Shown: positions 24,650 to 34,389 of the stretch, piece by piece
How positions within the stretch are numbered: position 1 is the stretch's first letter
Layout: each line of letters opens with the position of its first letter
Assembly: GCA_008638375.1 (NCBI GenBank)
Contig: CM018047.1
Span: 55,617,727 to 55,681,726 of the forward strand
Source of the DNA: Nyssa sinensis
Taxonomy: Eukaryota; Streptophyta; Magnoliopsida; Cornales; Nyssaceae
Direction of reading: 5' to 3'
DNA: 64,000 nucleotides
The notes under the pieces: model-generated
The model's input: the letters and a program-made list of their open reading frames with translations, nothing else
Database searches by the model: none
Told to the model about the DNA's origin: nothing
Program-made: the position numbers and the translations under genes

Positions 24650-25370
24650 AAGTGCCATCATACAATATTTTATATAAATGATGCTTTATACTCTGGTAAG
24701 TCCAGAAGAAATTTGCTAAGTTTTAAAGATATTCACCGAAATGGGTATCATATTGAGACTATTACTAAAGGTAATGTGGAATATCTTTGCATTATTTATA
24801 TTGTTTCAAACAAGAAGCATATTTTGGAAAAACTTCATGTTCTCTCATCTAGCTTGTACCAAAAAACTATAAAGACAATTGAATCACATGTGTTAAACCA
24901 GAAGTTCACCGACCCAAAGACTTTTGTTCTTTGGCATGATCGATTTGGTCACCCAGGGGCAATAATGATGCGCAGAATCATTAAGAATTCGCATGGACAT
25001 CCCTTAAAGAACCATAAGATTCTTTTACTGGATGAATATCTATGTACTATTTGTTCTCGAGGGAAACTAATTATTAAAACCATCTCCTACAAAGGTTAGT
25101 GTTGAATCTCCATCCTTTTTAGAGAGTGTTCAAGGAGATATATGTGGACCTATTCATCCGTCATGTAGACCATTTCATTATTTTATGATTTTAATAGATG
25201 CATCAACTAGATGGTCACATGTTTGTTTAATTTCATCTAGCAATGTTGCATTTGCAAGACTTTCTGATGAATTGATAAAGTTTAAGATGAATGGTGAAGA
25301 TATATATCTGGTAGACAGTGCAACTACACGCACAATCATTCGACCATCCCATGCCATTTATACTTAATAC
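24650..25370 (+). pseudogene. Ty1/copia gag-pre-integrase and integrase relic
   Basis: 24713-25099 encodes a copia pre-integrase segment (LSFKDIHRNGYHIETITKG, then FVLWHDRFGHPGAIMMRRII and EYLCTICSRGKL with the zinc-binding His/Cys pattern). After a frame break, SFLESVQGDICGPIHPS and FMILIDASTRWSHVCLISS (to about 25270) are the integrase core. It then jumps to KMNGEDIYLVDSATTRTI, which looks like the protease-side text of copia, so the relic is rearranged. No LTR was identified. It occupies the place that a solo LTR occupies in the parallel copy at 43688-47427. Confidence 0.75.
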
Positions 25371-25429
25371 ATACATTAGTTTATGTTCAAAATAATTCAT
25401 TCACCAAAGACTGAAGTAATTTTCACCCG

Positions 25430-26095
25430 AATCACCCTCGTTAATAGGGCAATCAGCCAATTAACATAACATTTAAGCCCATTAAGTATTATCAAAGTAT
25501 TCATCCACACAATATGTACAAATGCATAATAAAGCTTCATTGATAATTTGAGGACATATAAAATGAGGATATATAAAACCTTTTTCCCCCTCTTGAGTAC
25601 ATTATATATACAAAGTAATTTACAATAAGAAAAAGTTTACTCTTTTATCATATTTTTCTTTCACCCAATATATACTGAAATTTCTACCTCTTTAAACCTA
25701 TTCGCCCTAACGAATTAAAAACTCCTAACTTTTTGCAAGTAAAGAAGTTCTTGAGCACCAGCCACATACCTTTTGACCAACAAATCATTGATCACAACAT
25801 TTATTAGGAACTGTTCATAGGAACCCTTATGATTGTAGGTTGTAAAGAAGATAAATGTAGGTAATTTACTCTTCCATATCATCTTCAGTATAATTTCCAA
25901 AAGCATATAACATCGGCTTAAACGAATGGTAAGAAATGCGACCAAAACACCAAAATTTGTCCCAAAAATGAAAAATTGAGACTTATAATGGATTTTTTTT
26001 TTTCAAATCATGCATCACAAACCTCATTTGGCCATTCAAATGGCTAGATCTCCACCAACAAAATTATAGTAACCATCTCCCTAAACTGAGTGTTC
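25430..26095 (-). pseudogene. ACD6-like paralog 1, remains of the last exon and 3' flank
   Basis: This is clearly homologous to the end of the gene at 47872-48504 and its 3' flank. 25440-25560 matches 47440-47530 (e.g. cccattaagt.ttatcaaagtattcat). 25735-25960 matches 47725-47950, including the codons for the C-terminal YPFQLMLYAFGSY-type end. 26052-26095 (ccaccaacaaaatta.agtaaccatctcc) matches 48362-48398. The sequence corresponding to 47951-48361, which encodes most of the transmembrane PGG domain, is absent, so it cannot make a working protein. It is the 3' end of a minus-strand copy whose upstream part is at 27176-27720. Confidence 0.8.
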
Positions 26096-27175
26096 AATCT
26101 ATTTAAAATGGATTTTTATTTTGTAAGATATTGAATTTTGAAATTTGAAAAAAAAGTTGAGACACATTTCAGCATTTCTGTAAATGCTGATGAAACAAGA
26201 CAGTCTTTCATATTTTTTAAAAAGGGTGTTTTTGTCAACAAAATAATGAACAACTTTTGAAATTAAAAGAAAATAACCTTAAATCTCATCCTAATTAACA
26301 ACATATTTGTAAATATTTATCCGAAAAGCTCTTTATTCGTTTGATCATTGGATATTTATGGGCCGAGGCTTACAACTCATTTAAATAAGTAATAATTCAT
26401 ACTTTATGGGTCAACAGTTATAAGGCTTCATGGCATGACGTTGCTGTTAGGCTTAATGAAGCCATCACGGCTAGTTGGACTTAAGAAGTCAATATTTCTA
26501 TTATTCTATTATACCTTAAATTCCTTAATAGAAGTTTCGTAGCAACTTGATAAAAGACTCAATATTGACTTGTTCTTTATTTTTTTGTAACATTGGTTAT
26601 TGTTCTTAGCACACACAACTTATCCCAAACAAAACACACAATTAACACACAGTTTATCTTATCTAATTTAAAATTAAGCCTTATTCATTATAAATTGCTT
26701 TTTGTCAACTTAAGGAATCACTTAGTTCTATACTAGATAATTAATAATTTTATTATTTAATAATTAATACTTTTTAAAAAAAATTATAATATCTATAATT
26801 AAAGAGATAAAATAATTATAGTGAAAAAATTTATAACACAAATAAGCATATGAAACATAACCTCTTTAGTTTAAACAGATATTAGAATTTTTTTTATATC
26901 TTAAGTTTAATATTATATGTATTTCTTTTTATAAAATATCATTGAAAAATTACATATAAGATTTCTTTTTGTGTCGAAATTAATATACATAAATAAACCA
27001 ATTTTTTATTAATAAAAGAAAATTAAAACTTAATAAATAAATTTTTTTTTTTATTTCTCAACTCTATTAGTTATAAGAGTTGATTGTATACAACTTTATT
27101 TTCGTAAGCGTGAGAATACTTTTACGACTCCCGCAACCTCGAGATTGTCAATTTTTATTTTTATTATAAGATTTA
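26096..27175. other. AT-rich stretch between the two halves of paralog 1
   Basis: No reading frame or recognisable element. By position it replaces exon 2 and most of intron 1 of the paralog. 26340-26560 is less AT-rich but unidentified. Confidence 0.5.
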
Positions 27176-27720
27176 GTTATGGAGATTAAAACTAATATCA
27201 AAAATGAAAATACCTTTCCCCTTTCATAGTTTGGCAAGAGAAACAACCATGAAGGTGCTTGATTGACTTTACTGAGAAATTTTTTTCCTTCTAGAGAGAT
27301 CAATCAAAGTTTCGTTCTGCTTGAAAAGACAAGCTTCAAGCTTCAAGCTCTCATGCATGTCTTCTTCCAACAAATTGGCTAGCAGTTACCTGGTAACTTC
27401 CAACTCTCCATGTCTGTTATGTTCTTTATTAAATTATGATTAACACGGAAAAGTTGAATTTTCAAAAGACATTTATAATATGGAAGCCAATCACTTAATA
27501 AAATTAGGAATAACAATATTTAAATATTCAAATATTGGTAATCAAATGGTATCTAAACATTTATTTAGAATGAATCTTATTAATAAAATTCATAATAATA
27601 GATGCATTTTATTTGAGTGTTAGATAGTATTTAAACAACATTATTTGAGAATTGAATGATTGTTAAGCTAGAAAATCACGACCGTGAGATCTTTTGATTA
27701 AAATATATAGATGCTTTGAT
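27176..27720 (-). pseudogene. ACD6-like paralog 1: intron 1 remnant fused to the upstream region
   Basis: 27176-27345 (e.g. catagtttggcaagag at 27228, cttgaaaagacaagcttcaagcttcaag) matches intron 1 of the full copy at about 50580-50920. Directly after it, 27347-27720 (tctcatgcatgtcttcttcc, aaattggctagcagtt) matches the region upstream of the full copy's start codon at 52392-52760. Exon 1 of this paralog is therefore deleted, by a join at or near gcttcaagctctc. The segment faces the plus-strand paralog at 27968, so the two copies are head to head. Confidence 0.75.
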
Positions 27721-27967
27721 TTTCTAGGATGCGAGTTGTATCCATTTTAGGTGAAAGACTATAAATTTCAAATTGTAATAAAATAAATAAAGTAATATAT
27801 GAGCATAATTTAGTGGACCCACATGATTAGGCTTATTTGGACTTTTCAAATTTTTTGATTTTGATTTCGATGTCTAGATGCTCAGAAAAATGGACGACTC
27901 TCTGGAATTAAAAAGATAAAGTAGTGTATTTAACCGAGAGAAGAAGAAGAAGAAAGGGATTAGGAGA

Positions 27968-28688
27968 ATGAGTATAACGTCAGACCTTTGTATGTTAGAG
28001 GGATCGTCCCACTCGCGCTGGGGCGGCAAGGATAGTGATAATGAGTTTGAGTTCGAGGAGCCGTCGAGCAAAGACAGTCGAATGGAAATTATTGAAGGTC
28101 GTGGCTCAATGGACCATGCAATATACAAGGCCGCTATAACTGGGAACTTGGATGTCTTTCTGGTAGCACTAGATGATCTAGAAGGCTCTATTCTCGATCA
28201 AATAAGCCCCCAAAAGAACACCATCCTTCATATCGCTGCGAGTCGAGGCCATGACCATCTTGTGAAACCCATACTCCGTCGTCGCCAACGCCTTTTCAAG
28301 CTTAAAAACTCCGCAGGCGATCTTCCAATCCATCTTGCTGTGAGTTCTGGGCATCAATCTACTGTCTAGTATCTGATCTCGGAAGCAAAAGAGAAAGATG
28401 TTAAAGACGGACTAAAGGCAGCGAATAGGGAAGGGAACACGCCGTTACATCTGGCGTTGAAAAATCGTCACAAATAGGTGGCTAAGTTGTTGTTTGTTAA
28501 GAACAAAGAAGCTTCGTGTTGTCTGAATAAAGAAGACAAGTCGCCTTTGTACATGGCTGTGGAAGCAGGATATCTGAATCTTGTTACTATTATGATAAAT
28601 TACTGCTACAATGCTGAAATGAACAACTCCGACAAAATGAGACAAGGAAAGTCCATCGGGCACGCTGCCATCGAAACTAGGAATAAGG
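27968..28688 (+). pseudogene. ACD6-like paralog 2, exon 1 only, with two stops
   Basis: The start MSITSDLCMLEG is followed by an acidic N-terminus, the family block SMDHAIYKAAITGNLDVF, then ankyrin repeats: NTILHIAASRGHDHLVK (about 28215-28265), DLPIHLAVSSGHQSTV (about 28320-28365), NTPLHLALKNRHK (about 28436-28474) and KSPLYMAVEAGYLNLV (about 28540-28590). TAG stops interrupt it after HQSTV (28367-28369) and after KNRHK (28475-28477); each could arise from GAG by one change. Exon 1 ends at a GT donor at 28689, in the same codon phase (1) as exon 1 of the full copy. Later exons, including the membrane domain, are not found: an 11.9-kb gypsy element lies in the intron position and nothing homologous follows it. 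Confidence 0.85.
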
Positions 28689-28968
28689 GTAACTCATTCC
28701 ATTCTAATACATGCATTGCATTCGTAACGTTATTCCTTATTCTTGTTTATTAGTTGTTATTTTTTTTGTTATATAATTACAATAAATTAAATAAGAAATA
28801 CAATTCTTGACAAAATAATAATAACTTTTTTCAAGATTTTTCTTTTATTTAAAATTAAATAAAAATACTTAATTTATATCTCAATCATCCTTTTCAATTA
28901 TGTATTCTCATTTCAACAATTTTAGGTGATGGCAATTTTATATTCAAATTCAAATAAAACATATTTAT
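28689..28968 (+). other. Start of paralog 2 intron 1, up to the gypsy insertion
   Basis: AT-rich sequence beginning with the GT donor gtaactc. It ends at the target site tttat (28964-28968) of the Tat-type element. No coding is present. Confidence 0.6.
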
Positions 28969-29486
28969 TGATGCTGCACTTTTCGACTCGCAATAAGTAT
29001 GGGTTCCGTGACCTGTAGAACACTCAGAAAGATGATCAGAGGACCACCGGATTGGCTCCGGCAGTAGTCGCTCTGATGCTTAAGTAAGTAAACTGAATTA
29101 AAAGACTGTATTGAAAGCCAAAGAATGAGCATCCAAATAAAGCGTACCTTTAGGGTTTTATTTATAGGTCGTGGCCTTCCTAAGTTAATTAGGATTTGAT
29201 GCCATGAATATAGGGATTTGACCATCGGAGATTGCAGTTACCTTGTGGAGCATTTGAGTCGTAGATGGAGATAATCATAGATAGTAGTTTCCTTATTGTA
29301 GACTATTTCCGTATTGAAGACTGTTTCCTTATTCCTCGCTTGGTAGCTTGTTAAGGAAACCATAAGGTCAGAACCATATGAAATATTGAGTGAATATTGC
29401 CCAGAGCATAAGGTTTGGAAGATATATGCATGAGAATGACTTGGAGGCTTCGCCTATACTGTATGACCGAGTTTGTCTACTCTACA

Positions 29487-29526
<40 letters not shown>

Positions 29527-29717
29527 ATGCCCTGAAGGCTGTGAATGCTTTGTATGACCGAGTTTATCGGCTCTGTATGATATATATATATGAGAATGCC
29601 CTGAAGGCTTGTGGCTGCTCTGTATGATCGAGATTATCAGCTCTGTATGATCGAGATTATTAACTCTGTAAGCACACGTGTCTCAAGGTGATTGGTGTGT
29701 CTGTTTGTGGTATATCA
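28969..29717 (-). repeat. 3' LTR of the Tat-type element
   Basis: It is 749 bp, starting tgatgctgcac and ending gtggtatatca. It differs from the 5' LTR by roughly 15-20 substitutions that are almost all transitions, by a long TA run at 29490-29522 and by extra copies of the ctctgtatgatcgagattat motif at 29620-29670. A reading frame inside it (28965-29225, minus) recurs in the other LTR simply because the LTRs are copies; it is not a gene. Confidence 0.9.
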
Positions 29718-29742
29718 GCTACTCCCCCCCTCCCCCGAGCCC
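29718..29742 (-). other. Polypurine tract of the Tat-type element
   Basis: On the minus strand the sequence GGGGGAGGGGGGGAGTAGC immediately precedes the TGATATACC start of the 3' LTR. This is the expected primer for plus-strand DNA synthesis. Confidence 0.85.
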
Positions 29743-29921
29743 TAGTTAGAAGCTAGGGCTTAACTAGGGTTATGGGCTTTGTGAAGAGTCATACGTTTCA
29801 TTTCTCCATTTCTCGAGACGTCGATTTAATGAGTCATTTATTGCGCAACCGATACTTGAGAAGCCATCATTATTTTCAACCGTTGTGTCGGCTTGTCTTG
29901 GGAGGCTCATATTTCGAATGT

Positions 29922-29931
29922 GTATATAAAG
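29922..29931 (+). promoter_or_regulatory. TATA box candidate for the first antisense unit
   Basis: gtatataaag lies about 185 bases before the first start codon of the plus-strand unit at 30111, a plausible leader length for a plant gene. It lies outside the LTR, so this unit would have its own promoter rather than use the LTR. Seen only as a motif. Confidence 0.45.
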
Positions 29932-30110
29932 AGAGGGAAAGGTCTTTCATACCTTTCTTCTGCACTTGCTTCTACAGTACCAGAGGTTGCCACCGCCATT
30001 TGACATATTTTGAAGTTTGAAGGATATTAGGTGTTCATAGTCCTTTCTTGATTTCAGGTTTGATTTTAGTCCCCTTCTACATTCCTTCTCGTTTGCTTTA
30101 GTTCTTTCTT

Positions 30111-32052
30111 TTGTTTGCCATGTCTGGTCTTGAGTCACCCTCTAGTTCGGGCAGTCCTTCTGGGACCGTTCCTCAACTGCAATTAGTGAATCTTCCTTCT
30201 GTAGATGATGATGAGAATAGACTGGTAGAGCCCCCCTCTAGTCCGGGGGTTAGGATTGTTGATGCATTTGATGAGCCTCCAAATAGGGCTGGTGAGACCT
30301 CTGGTCGATCCGGTTACAGGGAGGAGGGTGAGAGTGCAATCACTAAAAAAATGTTGAAGGAGTTATGGGAGAAATTCAAACTTCCCACAAACGTTACTTT
30401 CAGGGTCCCAGACTCTCGGGATCGCCCAAGCGATGTTAGAGAGGGGAAAATATGTGCCTACCTGGCCTGGTTTGAAATGGGACTGATACTCTCCCTTCTT
30501 GATATTATAAAACAATTCTTTTGTTGGTTCGACCTTTGCCCCGCAGACCTGAACCTTAACAGTTGGAGACATCTGTTGAGCTTCATTGTGTTAGGACATA
30601 TGAATAATGTCAATGTGTCCCTTGACCTGATCCGTAGTCATATGGATCTAAAACTTCAGAAGGCGGAATGCCTTTATTATATGTCTTTTGATAGTGGGTC
30701 AGACCCCTTACTTCTGTGCCCTCCTCCAACAAGACCTGGAAGAAGTGGTATTTCTTCATAAAAGGAGGATGGGAATTCAAGGACTTCGAAGGCCAACCTT
30801 TATCATTCCCTCGAACCACTGGGCGAAAGGGTGAGGCCCAATTTTCCCATGGCTGTATTGATTTCGTTTTGTACGCCAATTGCTGAACTGATCAATTTTT
30901 GTGTTTTTCGTGCAGTTAAGAGCATGTGGAGAAGACCAAAATTCTCTTCTGCGATTCAGAAGCAATATAAGAAGCTCTTAAAGCCTAGTATCCTAGATCA
31001 TTCCTCCATTGTCAATCCTGATAAATTGATGGCTGCCGGAGGAAGTGTTGAGGAGCTTACGAAGAACATGATGGCACGGTGGGAGACCGAGCCATCTTTG
31101 TCTGTGGCGATGGGGGAGGCCTCTTCCCTAGTGGACCCTCCCATCCAGGTGAAGAGGAGGAGGATACTCTCGATCTCTCCTGATCCCATTGAGGTGGAGA
31201 GAGAGTCGCCTGCCCCCATTTCTACGGTCCTCCCTGCCCCTTCCAAGCAAGCGGGCAAGGAAGCGTCATCTTCGGTGGCCCCTGATGCTGTGGGGGCCAA
31301 AAAGATTCTGGAGGACTTTTGGGCCAAAGGCTCAAGAAAAATTAGGCCCCAGAAGCCAGAGAAGCTTCTTGCTGACCTGGCTTCTCTTCAAGTCAAGGTA
31401 AGTTCTTCGGGTTTTTATCTCCTTCCCTTTTTTTTTTTTCTGAGTGTTTTGGTTGGTACTGAACTGTGTGCTTCGTACGCTGTAGGCTCTGAACACCCTT
31501 TCTGCCTTGACGGAGGTCTCTCCTCCTTCAAAAGAGGTCGACCAACTCAAGACTGAGCTGGATGATCTTAGGCTTCAGCTTGGCACTACCTAGTCGGAGG
31601 CCCACGATTCTGCAGAGAAGCTGAAGGAGCTTCAAAATTCTCTGATCGTGATGGAATCAGAGAGGGACCTTGTTGTTCAGCGGGAGAAGAGGCTGAAGAG
31701 GGAGTTGGATGGTGTGCGGTATGATTTCAACCAGAAGCTTGACGAGGTGGTGGAGCAGGCCAAGGTGGATAATGAGATGGAGATAAGGATGGAACTGGAA
31801 GGAATGACCAACACCCTGATTCTGTTCAGTTTTAACAACTTCCGAGATAGGTTCCTTGCCAAATTTCCTGATTTCGACGTATCCTCGATTGTGCCTCCAA
31901 GGGTTACCCCTCTTGAGGTTGCAGTTCCGAGCGAGGTGGTCGAGGTTCTTCCTGCCAACTCCACTGAAGTTATCATCCCAAGTGAGACGATTGATGTTGT
32001 TACTGTCGATCCCCTCCCGGCCGTTGAGCCTGTTTCTAACGATCAGGCTTAA
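30111..32052 (+). pseudogene. Antisense ORF of the Tat element, 'putative gypsy-type transposon' (PF04195-like) protein
   Basis: Three exons with good borders: 30111-30830, intron to acceptor at 30915, 30916-31397, intron to 31485, 31486-32052 (stop TAA). Exon 1 has an acidic Ser-rich N-terminus, then the block KICAYLAWFEMGLILSLLDI and LNSWRHLLSFIVL (about 30450-30600) and, in the neighbouring frame, WKKWYFFIKGGWEF (about 30740-30780), which I recognise as the PF04195 family found in plant gypsy elements. A one-base frameshift near 30710 separates these parts. Exon 2 has a basic KRRRILS stretch and Pro/Ser-rich linker. Exon 3 is a coiled coil (about 31540-31800) with one TAG near 31590, then a Val/Pro-rich tail. 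Function is unknown; it is transcribed opposite to gag-pol. Confidence 0.75.
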
Positions 32053-32834
32053 AATATGCTTAGCCTAGGTTTTTCTTTTTGTTTTTTGTTTTTTCTCTTC
32101 TTTTTTTTTTCTTTTGAATCTTTAGTGTAACAGACTTCTTCAATGAAACAGTTTTGGTTTATCAAATGCCCTCTCTCGTGCTTGGTTGACCCATGTAGTA
32201 TTTCCTTTGAATTTGTTGTTGATGTGAGAAATTGATGCAAGTAAGGATGTTCTGGATCCCTTTAGATCAGCTTTCAAGAATTGGCAGTTGTCTTCCAAAC
32301 TATAGTTGCGATAAGATAATGATTGTAGAATAATTTTGATTGCTTCTTCTTCTTTGGATAAGGTAGAAGAGTAATTTCAATCTGAGGATCTGACGCTGAT
32401 CTTGTGCCACATATATATTGGGAGTAAGTTTCAGAAGAACTCTGAGGCAGCTGTTTTGAACCCAAGTTTGGTAATAAAAATGGTGTCTTGTGTTTGTTGC
32501 TCTGATGATCAAGACTTCTGCCTCATAAATCGTTCAGACCTGGACTGAGGTACATCCGAACTGAAGACTTTACGTGGTCTGTCAAGGATCAATGGAATAG
32601 CAAAGACAATGAGGTCTGTATGTTAGATCGAAGGCCTTTGTATAAAGGTGGACCAGACTTCGTTTGCTTTGATCAGTTCGGTATGCTTGAGGAAGCCTTG
32701 TAACTTGCTGTCTAAGTATCCGAAAGGACGATTCTATACGTCACCCATTTATACAGCTATCTTTTGGGTTTTCGAGACCAACCCTTTATTTAATCGTTGT
32801 GACGGTTCGTCTGGGTGACTTTTGGGCTTCAAGG
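32053..32834 (+). other. 3' trailer and spacer between the antisense units
   Basis: T-rich trailer after the stop at 32052, including cttcaatgaaacag-type sequence near 32137-32150, then about 600 bases without coding that lead to the second TATA-like site. Short frames here show no similarity. Confidence 0.5.
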
Positions 32835-32835
32835 G

Positions 32836-32847
32836 TCTATATATACG
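32836..32847 (+). promoter_or_regulatory. TATA box candidate for the second antisense unit
   Basis: ctatatatacgg lies about 115 bases before the ATG at 32955. Its arrangement (TATA, short leader with a Cys/Ser-like pyrimidine-rich stretch, ATG) mirrors the first unit. Motif only. Confidence 0.45.
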
Positions 32848-32954
32848 GAGGAAGAGCATAAGGTTGCCCCCTATCTCTTTTACTTGTGTTCCCATACTGT
32901 TCCTCCGTCGGAGAGAATTTGAATGCTTTTTAGAGGCTCACCGTTTGCCCGGAG

Positions 32955-33287
32955 ATGATTGACGATTTTCAGTCCGAGTTGGGAATGATTAAACTGTGGC
33001 CGAGAGTTAACCTTCCCTTTGATTCAGTCTCCAAGGAAGGATTAGAGGAGGCTAAGACCTTCTTGTCCATCTTAGCATCCGGTCGAGATTTCTCTGATGG
33101 GAGGTGGACCCTCCTCGATTCAACCGAGGCTTGGAGCATCGGTGATGAAGACGAAGGTGGGATGCCTCCTTCCCTTTGTATCTTGGCAGAGACCCTTGCT
33201 CAAATCGGCCGGGGTGTGACAACTGCTCTGAGGGAGATAAATGGAGGTCCCCTGAGACCGAAAGCCCTCATCATCCGTTGGTCTTGA
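32955..33287 (+). CDS. Second antisense ORF of the Tat element, unknown function
   Basis: A 110-residue open frame without internal stops starts MIDDFQSELGMIKLWPRV and continues with an acidic middle (STEAWSIGDEDEGG) and an amphipathic ILAETLAQIGRGVTTALREI segment. I do not recognise a domain, signal peptide or membrane segment. A TATA-like motif precedes it, and an AATAAA-type signal (cattaataaaattg) at 33495-33508 follows, so it is organised as a separate transcription unit. A second frame running on to about 33436 may be a continuation after a frameshift. It lies between the tandem array and the PF04195-like unit. It could be coding for an accessory protein or be a remnant of a captured gene. 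Confidence 0.45.
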   Translation: MIDDFQSELGMIKLWPRVNLPFDSVSKEGLEEAKTFLSILASGRDFSDGRWTLLDSTEAWSIGDEDEGGMPPSLCILAETLAQIGRGVTTALREINGGPLRPKALIIRWS

Positions 33288-33795
33288 GATCAATGATAGT
33301 GATGATGAAATGGCCTGGGTGCTTCTTGATGCAGATTGGGGTTCAGGATTCCTTCCTTTCAAATAAAGCCAGCGGCGGCGGTAATGGAAGTTTGGATCCT
33401 GTGCCCCTTTATCATCCGAGGCAGAAAGCCATGTAGCTTTTTGTGTACTTGTTTTGTTTTCAGTCTTCTTGTACTGATGTAAATCTTCTGAATCATTAAT
33501 AAAATTGAGTTCCTTCTTCTCAGATCTGATGTTCTTTGTATTCCAATGTGCTCTTCTGGAGTTAAAACACCTTCTCGTGCACTTCTGATATATGAATGTT
33601 CTAAGAATAGATCAAAGAAACTTTGTAGAAGGTTTGAATCAAAGTACTTCACACCTGCTCGGTACTATAGTACTTGTTGCTTGTTGACAGATAAGCCAAA
33701 TAATCTAAGTATCAGATCTGAGGAAACTTTAGTTTGTAGATGTTCTGAACTTCTGTCTTTGGATGGACTGGGTCATAGAATCTGTGTATTAAAGA
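33288..33795 (+). other. Trailer of the second antisense unit and spacer
   Basis: It contains the possible polyadenylation signal near 33499 and about 300 bases that grade into the tandem array. No supported gene. Confidence 0.5.
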
Positions 33796-34360
33796 TGGAC
33801 TAGGCTGAGGAGACCTGTGCATTATAAATGGACCAAGTCCTAAGACTTGTGCATTATTGATGGACCAAGTATAAAGACTTGTACATTATGGACCAGGCTC
33901 TAGAGGCCCGTGCATTATAAGATGGACCAAGTACGAAGACTTGTACATTATGGACCAGGCTCTAGAGGCCTGTGCATTATAAGATGGACCAAGTGCTGAG
34001 ACTTGTACATTATGGACCAGGCTCTAGAGGCCTGTACATTATAAGATGGACCAAGTGCTGAGACTTGTACATTATGGACCAGGTTCTGGAGGCCTGTGCA
34101 TTATAGATGGACCAAGTACGAAGACTTGTACATTATGGACCAGGCTCTGGAGACCTGTGCATTATAAAATGGACCAAATGCTAAGACTTGTACATTATGG
34201 ACCAAGCTCTGGAGGCCTGTGCATTATAAAATGGACCAAGTGCTAAGACTTGTACATTATGGACTAGGCTCTAGAGGCTTGTGCATTATAAGATGGACCA
34301 AGTGCTAAGACTTGTACATTATGGACCAGGCTCTGGAGGCCTGTACATTATAGATGAACA
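33796..34360 (+). repeat. 62-bp tandem array downstream of pol in the Tat element
   Basis: About nine copies of a roughly 62-base unit made of two half-units: ggaccaagtgctgagacttg/tacattat and ggaccaggctctagaggcctg/tgcattataagat. Copies differ by few substitutions. Tandem arrays at this position, between pol and the 3' LTR, are typical of Tat/Ogre-type elements. Strand is nominal. Confidence 0.92.
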
Positions 34361-34389
34361 TTCAATGGAAGTAAAAGAAAGAAACATCT

